NCBI GenBank assembly: GCA_025055055.1
Contig: JANWYX010000448.1
Span: 1 to 24,940 of the forward strand
DNA length: 24,940 nucleotides
Origin: Caldilinea sp.
GTDB taxonomy: Bacteria > Chloroflexota > Anaerolineae > Caldilineales > Caldilineaceae
Direction: 5' to 3'
Positions 9,142 through 24,940 of the stretch are shown here, piece after piece. A model generated the notes under the pieces. That model saw only the letters and a program-made list of their open reading frames with translations. It was not told where the DNA came from and did not search any database. Each line of letters starts with the position of its first letter. The first letter of the stretch is position 1. Position numbers and translations under genes: made by a program.

Positions 9142-9215
9142 GAATTGAACGGATGTTCCGATCCGCTGAACTGCTGAAAAGATGGATTCGACACATTCTA
9201 TCGGAGTCAATTCGC

Positions 9216-9872
9216 ATGGATATCACCTGGTATGGTCTTTCCTGTTTTCGCATTAGAGAAGGCGGCGTGACCGTGATCTGCGACCCTTACGACAGATCGG
9301 TCGGTCTGGTCTTGCCCAAGATGCGCGCCGACATTGTCACCGTCAGCCATGACCGCCCCGGACATAACGCCGTCGACCGCGTGCTCGGCGAGCCCAAGGT
9401 GTTGACCGGGCCGGGCGAGTACGAAGTCAAGAACGTCTTTATCACCGGTCTGACGACCTACCACCGCCGCAGCGACAAACATCCACTGGAGCGCAACGTG
9501 GCGTTTTTCTTTGAGTTCGGCGATTTGACTGTCGGACATCTGGGCGACATCGGCGAAGTGCCGGCGCAGTCGGAGATCGAGGAGCTAAACATCGGGGAAG
9601 TCGATGTATTGATGGTGCCCGTTGGCGGCGGCCAGACGCTGGACCCGGCGCGGGCCGTAGAGCTGGTGGGCCTGCTAGAACCGCGCCTGGTGATTCCCAT
9701 GCACTATCGCCATCCCGGACTGAGCGAGCCCTTGGTGCGCACTCTGGAAGATGTGGAAAAGTTTCTGAAAGAATTTGGCGCAGCGAGCATTGAGCCGATT
9801 GAAACGCTCAAGCTGACGAAAAGCGCATTGCCCGAAGAGACCCAAGTCGTCCTCTTGACGCCTAATCTGTAA
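9216..9872 (+). CDS. MBL-fold protein, UlaG-like branch, altered metal motif
   Basis: The 218-residue protein follows the Lactamase_B_3/UlaG-like metallo-beta-lactamase pattern: MDITWYGLSCFRI start, CDPYDRS near residue 24, VTVSHDRPGHN (42-51), VGHLGDIG (107-113) and PMHYRH (161-166). The canonical H-x-H-x-D-H metal motif reads His45-Asp-Arg47-Pro-Gly49-His50, so the second His and the Asp are replaced. His108, Asp111 and His163 remain as possible ligands. Enzymes of this branch hydrolyse lactones or phosphodiesters with one or two metals; this one may bind one metal or have lost activity. The ATG at 9216 has CGGAG about 9 nt upstream and the branch's usual N-terminus; the longer frame from 9153 is unlikely. 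It converges on the transglutaminase gene. Substrate unknown. Confidence 0.85.
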   Translation: MDITWYGLSCFRIREGGVTVICDPYDRSVGLVLPKMRADIVTVSHDRPGHNAVDRVLGEPKVLTGPGEYEVKNVFITGLTTYHRRSDKHPLERNVAFFFEFGDLTVGHLGDIGEVPAQSEIEELNIGEVDVLMVPVGGGQTLDPARAVELVGLLEPRLVIPMHYRHPGLSEPLVRTLEDVEKFLKEFGAASIEPIETLKLTKSALPEETQVVLLTPNL

Positions 9873-9911
9873 ACGAGCGCCAGAAGGACAATCCGGCATC
9901 ACCTCGAGAAA

Positions 9912-12374
<2,463 letters not shown>

Positions 12375-12382
12375 GAAAGATT

Positions 12383-14446
12383 TTATACCAACAGCCGCCA
12401 CAACAGTGCAGAGGCGGCAAACAATCCACCGAACACAATGAGAAGGCTGAGCAGCACGCGCACCCCGCTGATTGTCTCTACCTGCACCGTTAGCATTTCG
12501 GGCGGGCTGTCGACGGCAACCATCCATGTGCGCGGCGCGTGGCCGGCCGCCTCGGAAGGCGTCAGCGAGATGATCACGCCGCTGTTCTGCGCCAGCTCGC
12601 GCCAGCCCTGGGCAGCGTCTCGATAATTGGCCGCTCGCAGCCGCGCCTCCAACGCAGCCTGCATGGTCGTGGCTGTCTGCAAGGAGTCCTGTTCAAACGC
12701 CTCCGCCCGCCCTTCCAACTCATCGGCGATCCGGCGCCATTCCTCTCCAACCGAACGCAGATCAAGAGGCTGCGTCACTTCCATGCGCTGCCAGACGCCG
12801 TTTGTATCCGTCCGAATCTGGGGGCCCAGCTGATTGAGAAAATTGCGCAACAGCGTCCAGTCCGGTGTCGATGGCAATGCACGCGCCAGGCCCGCGCCGT
12901 TTTCCTTCAGCGGAATTTTGAAAGTCAACTCAAAACCTCGTTCTCCCTCTGCTTCGGCAAGCGTTTGAATTGCCGGCATCATGGCTCGGAGCTCGGGCGA
13001 AGATCGCCACGTGTGCACGATCTCTTCGAGCGCCTTTTGCGCTTCTTGCTCGCGGCCTTTGTCGGTGCGCACCTCGGCGCGCACCTCCACGCCGCGCTCG
13101 GATATCACTGTTGAAACGTTCCAGCGGGTAAACAGGTTTCGATATTCAGAGGGAGGCTGAAGCGTCGGCGCATTGATCAGATCGCCGGCAAGCGCCAGCG
13201 CCCCCGCGCGATCTCCCCGCTCGATCAGCTCCACAGCCTGTTGTACCAAAAGCGCCTGGCGTTCCTGCTCGAGAAAATCGCTTCCGGCGTCGTTCGCAGC
13301 AAGGGAACGCAGCTGCTCGATCAAGGCGAGCGCAGCAGGAATGTCTCCGCGACGGCGCAGATCGGTGAGCAACAACCGCAGCCCATCGGCGCGCCACTGC
13401 TCGAGTTCGGCGCGGCGTGGATCATCGACCATCAGTCCGCGCAGCGCCAGTTCCACCTCGTCCACCATCAATTGCGCATAGATGAGGTCTTCTCCGTAGG
13501 CAAGGCGTTCTCTGTATAGACCGGCGAGGCCGGCGTGCAAGGTGGCGGATTGGATGGCAGGGGCGCCTCCCGCTTCTGTTCGACGGATCCCTTCGAGATA
13601 CGCCGCCGTCGCCTGCGCTGCAAATCGTTCATATAGCGTGCTCTGCCCAAGTAGGAGCGCAGCGGTCGCCAGCTTCCGATAGTGCTCCGCCAGCGCCGCA
13701 TATGCGGATGGCGCGCCGCCGACCGCGTTGCCAAGCAACTGTTGCAGCGTACGCCAGGCGTCCGGCGCAATCGACTGAAAGAGAATGCGCGCCGGAATCT
13801 CCCCTTCAAAAAGCCATTCAAAGCGCCCGTCGTCGGCGAAAGGCGAATAACTCCAGGAGTCCGGCTCGATGCGTAACCATGCATCTCGCTCCAGAGCATT
13901 GCCCGGAATCAGCTCGATGCGGATGCTTCGCTGCCCCCGCCAGCGTCTGAGCAGTTCTGTGGGATACTCGATGTGAACCAGAGACAGCCCGTCGAGCGCC
14001 TGTCTGGTCGTCAGCGTGAGAGCACTGCTTTGGTTGGGGGGGATCGTCACCTGTGCGGCCGGCAAACCATCTTCCGCCGAGACCAAATCCACCGCTGCGC
14101 CATCTTTCGTCACCGTCAGGTCGCTGAGCGCGCCCGGCTCAAGGCGAATCGAGAATCCCAAAGTGTTGCGCGTCTCGTTGCGTAGATCATAGCGAGCCTC
14201 GAATCGAAGCCAGGGCCTATTTTGTTCGTCGTACTCGAACTGCATCGTCGCAACATGGGTATGGAGCGTAGCGGCTGCTGCGCCTTCGGGCCGCATCACC
14301 GGCAACACCACCGTCGCGTTGGATGCTTTCTCCCGGTTGATGAGTGCAGCCGAGGCCACCCAAACCGAATCCAGCGCACCCACCGGGCCCAGAAGCATGG
14401 AAATCAAGAGCAAGCCGATACGCAACAGGCCCTTCCATTTGCCCAA
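12383..14446 (-). CDS. Unrecognised membrane-anchored protein paired with the transglutaminase
   Basis: I do not recognise this family. The proposed product is 687 residues. It has a signal-like hydrophobic segment (about 6-28), a beta-rich region (about 40-230, with alternating-strand patterns such as LRFEARYDLRNETRNTLGF), an Ala/Leu-rich helical region resembling TPR-type repeats (about 245-425), a second mixed region (about 435-640), and one C-terminal helix (about 660-685). Most of the protein should therefore sit outside the membrane. The reading frame is open to an ATG at 14572, but a TATAAT box (14499-14504) and a tandem repeat lie inside that extension. The TTG at 14446 has GAAAGGA about 10 nt upstream and directly precedes the signal segment, so it is preferred. 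It is co-transcribed with the transglutaminase; a partner or substrate role is inferred. Confidence 0.75.
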   Translation of the reverse strand: MGKWKGLLRIGLLLISMLLGPVGALDSVWVASAALINREKASNATVVLPVMRPEGAAAATLHTHVATMQFEYDEQNRPWLRFEARYDLRNETRNTLGFSIRLEPGALSDLTVTKDGAAVDLVSAEDGLPAAQVTIPPNQSSALTLTTRQALDGLSLVHIEYPTELLRRWRGQRSIRIELIPGNALERDAWLRIEPDSWSYSPFADDGRFEWLFEGEIPARILFQSIAPDAWRTLQQLLGNAVGGAPSAYAALAEHYRKLATAALLLGQSTLYERFAAQATAAYLEGIRRTEAGGAPAIQSATLHAGLAGLYRERLAYGEDLIYAQLMVDEVELALRGLMVDDPRRAELEQWRADGLRLLLTDLRRRGDIPAALALIEQLRSLAANDAGSDFLEQERQALLVQQAVELIERGDRAGALALAGDLINAPTLQPPSEYRNLFTRWNVSTVISERGVEVRAEVRTDKGREQEAQKALEEIVHTWRSSPELRAMMPAIQTLAEAEGERGFELTFKIPLKENGAGLARALPSTPDWTLLRNFLNQLGPQIRTDTNGVWQRMEVTQPLDLRSVGEEWRRIADELEGRAEAFEQDSLQTATTMQAALEARLRAANYRDAAQGWRELAQNSGVIISLTPSEAAGHAPRTWMVAVDSPPEMLTVQVETISGVRVLLSLLIVFGGLFAASALLWRLLV

Positions 14447-14484
14447 AAGTTGCGTTTCCTTTCTCGTTCTGGTATCGTGCCTGA

Positions 14485-14520
14485 TAACAATCTTCTCAAT
14501 TATAACGATCTTCTCAATAA
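14485..14520. repeat. Tandem 18-bp repeat, two abutting copies
   Basis: Copies at 14485-14502 and 14503-14520 begin TAACAATCTTCTCAATTA and TAACGATCTTCTCAATAA and differ at 2 of 18 positions. They lie between the minus-strand unknown membrane-protein gene and the plus-strand 102-residue gene. The junction creates TATAAT on the minus strand. Confidence 0.7.
14499..14504 (-). promoter_or_regulatory. Consensus -10 box upstream of the membrane-protein/transglutaminase operon
   Basis: A perfect TATAAT on the minus strand spans the junction of the two 18-bp repeats and would start transcription about 46 nt before the TTG start at 14446. No -35 match is seen at 16-18 bp (a TTGGAC lies 21 bp away), so an activator might be needed. 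Confidence 0.4.
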
Positions 14521-14579
14521 GGTTGGTCCAAGTCACGTTGCAACCAGCGTAGGAATTCGTATCGAACCGCAAGAATCAG

Positions 14580-14888
14580 ATGCCTATGGTCCGTTTACTC
14601 ATGCAATGGGATATCAAAATGGGGCGAGAGCAAGACTTTTCTGAATTTGTCGTGCGCGAATTCGCCCCTCGCCTGATGCAACTCGGCATCGAACCGAGCG
14701 AGGTTCTGTATACCATGTACGGAGAAGGGCCGCAAATGTTGACATTGGGCGCGGTTGAGAGCAAAGAGAAGCTTCAGGAGATATTGCGCAGCCCGGGCTG
14801 GAAAAAACTTCACGAAAAGCTGTTGACGTATGTCACCAACTACAGCCACAAAGTCGTTCCCGACAACGGCCGCAATTTTCAGCTTTGA
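14580..14888 (+). CDS. Small conserved-looking protein, possible dimeric alpha-beta barrel
   Basis: The 102-residue protein has no signal or membrane segment. The pattern is strand (VRLLMQWDI), helix (about 17-35, FSEFVVREFAPRLMQLG), strands (SEVLYTMYG and QMLTLGAVE), helix (about 62-80) and helix (about 83-95). This strand-helix-strand-strand-helix order resembles ferredoxin-like dimeric alpha-beta barrels (Dabb, NIPSNAP or antibiotic-biosynthesis monooxygenase folds), but I cannot assign a family, and no catalytic motif stands out. ATGs at 14580 and 14586 are both possible, and neither has a strong ribosome site. It is divergent from the transglutaminase operon and stands alone. Base use is like its neighbours, so it is probably a real gene. 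Confidence 0.7.
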   Translation: MPMVRLLMQWDIKMGREQDFSEFVVREFAPRLMQLGIEPSEVLYTMYGEGPQMLTLGAVESKEKLQEILRSPGWKKLHEKLLTYVTNYSHKVVPDNGRNFQL

Positions 14889-14979
14889 GAATTCGGATCG
14901 AGCCGTCATTTCTTTGTTTGCGCCATTTCCTGCTCGGTTCTCCTCGGCCGAATCGTCAGGCGTCCCCAAAATGCCTGCG

Positions 14980-15013
<34 letters not shown>

Positions 15014-15020
15014 AAGACGA

Positions 15021-15049
15021 TTGATCGCCGAACAAGAGTCTTCTATAAT
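15021..15049 (+). promoter_or_regulatory. Strong sigma-70-type promoter of the receiver-domain gene
   Basis: TTGATC (15021-15026) and a perfect TATAAT (15044-15049) are separated by 17 bp, the closest match to consensus in the window. The transcript would start near 15056, about 76 nt before the ATG at 15132 or 150 nt before the alternative ATG at 15207. Confidence 0.7.
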
Positions 15050-15131
15050 CGGGTCAATCAATGTTTTACTGTAGATTCATCAATTAGGTGCAACGACGCC
15101 GTCATCGCTCGGCCTGCCCGCTGAATCCATC

Positions 15132-15635
<504 letters not shown>

Positions 15636-15806
15636 GACGACCTTGAAAAATTGCCATTCCTCTTAGAGCGCCGGGGTGGAAAATACATCATTTAACCGAT
15701 CACCCAAATTGATGCCTCCAGTAGCATAAAAGCAATAACATGAAAGAGAAGATGGAGCCTCTTCCTATCTTTCTTACATGTTTTTCAGTTGCTGAGAGGG
15801 TGCGAT

Positions 15807-16271
<465 letters not shown>

Positions 16272-16291
16272 ATACGCGTGTGTTGAGCCAC

Positions 16292-16326
16292 TCAAGCATC
16301 GGCGCTTGATTTATTGTTCTTTGGCC
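16292..16326 (+). terminator. Possible terminator of the HTH gene
   Basis: A 6-bp stem TCAAGC/GCTTGA (16292-16297 and 16304-16309) with a 6-base loop is followed by the T-rich but interrupted stretch TTTATTGTTCTTT. It begins 21 bp after the HTH stop codon. The stem is short, so strength is doubtful. Confidence 0.45.
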
Positions 16327-16560
16327 TCCGCCAAGCCGATCTCTAATTGCAACCCTCGCTTTCCAGAGCGATTTAAGCGCCCTTAGTTCCTCTGTGTTTC
16401 CATACCCCTTTCGTTTGTGTAGCCCCAGGACCGCACGGCGTTGCGCTCGACCCGCAGAAGTGTGGGTGCGCCGACCCCGGACATGCTCCCGAGATTGAGG
16501 TCTATTAGGATTGACTTAGGAAGAATGAAAAATTTTTAACTTCATTGTGACGTTCGACTA

Positions 16561-16569
16561 TGCTATAGT
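16561..16569 (+). promoter_or_regulatory. Extended -10 promoter of the double-DsbA gene
   Basis: TGC-TATAGT (16561-16569) is an extended -10 element; the leader would be about 43 nt. A TTGACT at 16511-16516 is too far upstream to pair with it. Confidence 0.45.
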
Positions 16570-16618
16570 GATTTTTATCGAACTGAGCAAGGAGCAACCG
16601 AAAGGTGTGAGATTATTT

Positions 16619-18043
<1,425 letters not shown>

Positions 18044-18101
18044 TTTTGAAATGAAGGGTGCAAGGGTCCAAAAACCTTCGACCCGGCGCAGTCATGTTTT
18101 G

Positions 18102-18141
18102 ACGCCTCTCCGGAGAAACCATACTCTCTCCGGAGAGGCGT
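18102..18141. terminator. 15-bp perfect inverted repeat between convergent genes
   Basis: ACGCCTCTCCGGAGA (18102-18116) and its exact complement (18127-18141) flank a 10-base loop. It lies between the convergent double-DsbA and MltG genes, where a shared terminator is expected. Neither side has a good T-tract, so it may act as a processing or barrier hairpin as much as an intrinsic terminator. Confidence 0.6.
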
Positions 18142-18152
18142 TCCTTCACGCT

Positions 18153-19267
18153 TCACCTACCCAGATAGCGGCGCACGTTTTCCAGATGCTCCTCATACGT
18201 CTTCGCAAAAACGTGACGCCCGCTGCCGTCGGGCAAAGCGACGAAGTAGAGGTAGTCGTGCTGTTCCGGATAGAGCACGGCGCGGATGCTGCTCAACCCT
18301 GGGGCGGCGATCGGTCCAGGCGGCAGTCCGGTGTACAGATAGGTGTTATAGGGGCTGTCCACGCGGCTGTATTCCTCTAGGAAGATCGGCGTCTTCCACC
18401 ACTGACCGGTGGCGGGTTGATAGCCGAGCGCATACTGCACCGTCGGATCTGCGTCGAGCTTCATATCGATCGCAAGCCGATTCAAATATACCCCTGCGAT
18501 CGCCGGTCGCTCTTCGGGTGCAACGGCCTCTCGCTCTACAATTGAGGCCAGGGTCACCACTTCATGGAAAGAGAGTTGGGTCGCGCCGTCGGTGCGCGCT
18601 TCTTGATACAGCGGCGGCACGCGCTGTGCAAAGGCGTCGAGTTGACGGGAGATCACGTCGAGCGCGGTCGGTGCATGGGAAGGGATGAGGTATGTATCCG
18701 GGAAAAGATAGCCCTCCAGCGAGGCGCCGGCCGGCCGTTCCTGCAGAAAAGGATAGCGCGAGGAGTCGAGGCCGCTCAGATCGCCGTTGAGCGCCTTTTC
18801 TCGGTAAAGAGTGGCCTCTTCCGGCCCCAGCAAATCCGGTCGACTCAGATAATCGGCACTCTGCTCGATGCGCCATCCTTCCGGAATCGTGATCGTCAAC
18901 GCTGCGGCCCGGGGATCGGTGAGGATGGCGATGATCTCGCGAGGCGTCATCGAAGGGGCAAGGGTGAAGACGCCCGCAGAAAGTCGACCGTCGAGTTCGT
19001 TCACACGCACATAAGCTTCAAAAAGGTCAGCGTCCCGAATCAGCCCCGCCTGTTCGAGCTGCTGACCGATGGCGCGAGCCGTCATGCCCGCCTCCACGAC
19101 AAAACGCACCGGTCGAGTGTCGACGCCGGCCGGCCGATCGAGCGCAGCCTGATTGGAGCGTAAATAGACTTCCTGCCCGATTGCAGTGCGAGCACAGGCG
19201 GTCAACAGAACTGCGCTCAGGAACAGCCATAGAATGGATGGCCCCATCCGTCGATGTTTGCCTCGCA

Positions 19268-19268
<1 letters not shown>
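18153..19268 (-). CDS. mltG: MltG-type endolytic murein transglycosylase (YceG)
   Basis: The 371-residue protein cuts nascent peptidoglycan strands and is thought to set glycan length. It has a hydrophobic N-terminus (about 11-24) followed by a LysM-like segment (RFVVEAGMTARAIGQQLEQ, 55-73) and the YceG core: EGYLFPDTY (185-193), VTLASIVERE with probable catalytic Glu245, GVYLNRL (259-265), ADPTVQYALG and YNTYLYTGLPPGPIAAPG (307-324). The N-terminal segment ends in LLTAC, which reads as a lipobox (Cys25). MltG is normally held by a transmembrane helix, so lipid anchoring would be a variation. The start is the ATG at 19268, which overlaps the stop of the epimerase gene by one base (TGATG). Confidence 0.93.
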
Positions 19269-20224
<956 letters not shown>

Positions 20225-20355
20225 AGACTTGACTCCTCATAAAACGAACTTCCGATTCTCTTCCGTCCCCAGGACGCTCTCAAAGACGGTCGCCAAGGGG
20301 TGCACCAGGCATAGCATAGGGCGACACTGCATCAAGAATGAGAAAGAACAGGAAA

Positions 20356-21749
<1,394 letters not shown>

Positions 21750-21775
21750 CCTCAGCGCCCCTTGACTCGAGCAGA

Positions 21776-23209
<1,434 letters not shown>

Positions 23210-23358
23210 AACAAATTCCTTTCGCAGTTGAGGGCGGAAATGGTGCGGCGCCCATGTTGCGTATTTGTGTTTGGTGTTGTGTGGCGCCCGGCTGGAGGGT
23301 GGAGCGTTTGTTTGTCGAATCATCCACCGACCTTGGGCCACCCAATGCGCACTGTGCG

Positions 23359-24624
<1,266 letters not shown>

Positions 24625-24635
24625 GCGCCGTTCTC

Positions 24636-24940
24636 CTATGCAACCATCAAACGCAACGCCGACTGCGGCTCATCCATGTCGGCCTTCTGAAAGAGATATT
24701 GTTTTCCGGGCACGGTGGTGAAGCCTGCATGTTCGCCTGCAGGCGTCAGTGCGACGATATTCATGTACTGACCCTCGCCGGCGTCCAACGTCAGCAGGTC
24801 GCGCAGCGCTTCGCGTCCGGCTTCGATCAGAGTCATGCCGCATTTAAGATAGAGCACAAGGCTGCGCGCCGTCGAGACGCGGATCGCCAGCTCTCCCATA
24901 CCGGTGCATGCCGCTGCGCCGTAGCGGTTGTCGCAGTAGT
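24636..24940 (-). CDS. Ntn-hydrolase asparaginase_2 family protein, C-terminal part (partial)
   Basis: Only the last 100 residues are visible; the gene continues past the right edge. They read CDNRYGAAACTGMGELAIR, then a helical segment ending EAGREALRDLL, then a strand MNIVALTPAGEHAG and DMDEPQ near the end. This is the C-terminal pattern of the threonine-type asparaginase_2 family (isoaspartyl peptidase/L-asparaginase and glycosylasparaginase), where T-G-x-G-E lies near the substrate carboxylate. The autocleavage Thr lies outside the window. The activity could be isoaspartyl dipeptide hydrolysis, L-asparagine hydrolysis or N4-glucosaminyl-asparagine cleavage. It is placed 11 bp before E2, where one might expect an E1 beta gene, but the sequence is not transketolase-like. 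Confidence 0.82.
   Translation of the reverse strand, partial: YCDNRYGAAACTGMGELAIRVSTARSLVLYLKCGMTLIEAGREALRDLLTLDAGEGQYMNIVALTPAGEHAGFTTVPGKQYLFQKADMDEPQSALRLMVA

Larger units (their letters stand above)
16272..16618. other. 347-bp gene-free spacer with several short hairpins
   Basis: No convincing coding frame is seen. In order it contains TCAAGC-N6-GCTTGA (16292-16309), TTGGC-CTCC-GCCAA (16321-16334), TCGCT-N6-AGCGA (16356-16371), and a CCCGCA-GAAG-TGTGGG hairpin in the GC-rich block around 16450-16475. It ends in an AT-rich promoter zone from about 16500. It does not carry the conserved core of SRP RNA or any tRNA motif. It may be a decayed element or simply spacer. Confidence 0.5.

Noticed and set aside
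14485..14520. Beginning of a CRISPR or longer tandem array
   Set aside because: Only two abutting copies with no spacer between them and nothing similar on either side.
14447..14572. N-terminal extension of the unknown membrane protein to the ATG at 14572
   Set aside because: The segment repeats IEKIVI because it reads through the tandem repeat and promoter box, and it precedes the signal segment, so it is probably not translated.
16430..16500. SRP RNA or tRNA in the GC-rich hairpin block
   Set aside because: It lacks the conserved SRP core with its GGAA and AGCAGC elements, and no cloverleaf or T-arm motif can be formed.
24636..24940. E1 beta subunit of the 2-oxoacid dehydrogenase, expected upstream of E2
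   Set aside because: The visible residues match the C-terminus of the threonine-type asparaginase family (T-G-x-G-E region), not a transketolase C-terminal domain.

Overview
The window looks like a piece of a moderately GC-rich bacterial chromosome, most probably from the phylum Chloroflexota (Anaerolineae/Caldilineae type). This placement is inferred from gene content and style: lipoproteins with Pro/Thr linkers, a TgpA-like membrane transglutaminase beside an unknown membrane protein, a stand-alone IS630-type helix-turn-helix protein, and a two-domain DsbA lipoprotein. No rRNA or tRNA is present to confirm it. I see no CRISPR array, prophage or complete insertion sequence. Coding density is high. 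Most genes lie on the minus strand in short operons, often with ATGA-type stop/start overlaps.

Left part, minus strand (1-4661): a sugar operon of class II aldolase, PfkB kinase and a solute-binding lipoprotein cut by the window edge; then TatD nuclease followed directly by a long-chain polyprenyl diphosphate synthase. Next (4837-6390): a phosphohexomutase with a clear promoter and terminator. Then (6435-8982): inositol-monophosphatase-like enzyme, Crp/Fnr regulator, small DUF2892 membrane protein, and a thioredoxin fused to a second DUF2892 domain. The last three look like a redox or sulfur-handling module.

Middle (9216-12374): a plus-strand metallo-beta-lactamase-fold protein with an altered metal motif, convergent with a large TgpA-like transglutaminase. 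The transglutaminase follows an unrecognised membrane-anchored protein of about 687 residues (to 14446). Between 14580 and 18043 lie four plus-strand genes, each with its own non-coding spacer: a 102-residue unknown protein, a degenerate stand-alone receiver domain, a stand-alone HTH protein, and a lipoprotein with two DsbA-like thioredoxin domains. The 347-bp spacer 16272-16618 has no gene but several short hairpins.

Right part, minus strand (18153-24940), in transcription order: end of an Ntn-hydrolase asparaginase (cut by the window edge), lipoyl acyltransferase E2, dihydrolipoamide dehydrogenase, hotdog thioesterase, a second metallo-beta-lactamase-fold hydrolase, a UDP-glucose-4-epimerase-like SDR, and the MltG-type lytic transglycosylase. 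The E1 subunits of the 2-oxoacid dehydrogenase are not in the window. I found no unmistakably new system. The best candidates for follow-up are the transglutaminase/unknown-protein pair, the Crp-DUF2892-thioredoxin module, the phosphomimetic-looking receiver protein, and the double-DsbA lipoprotein.
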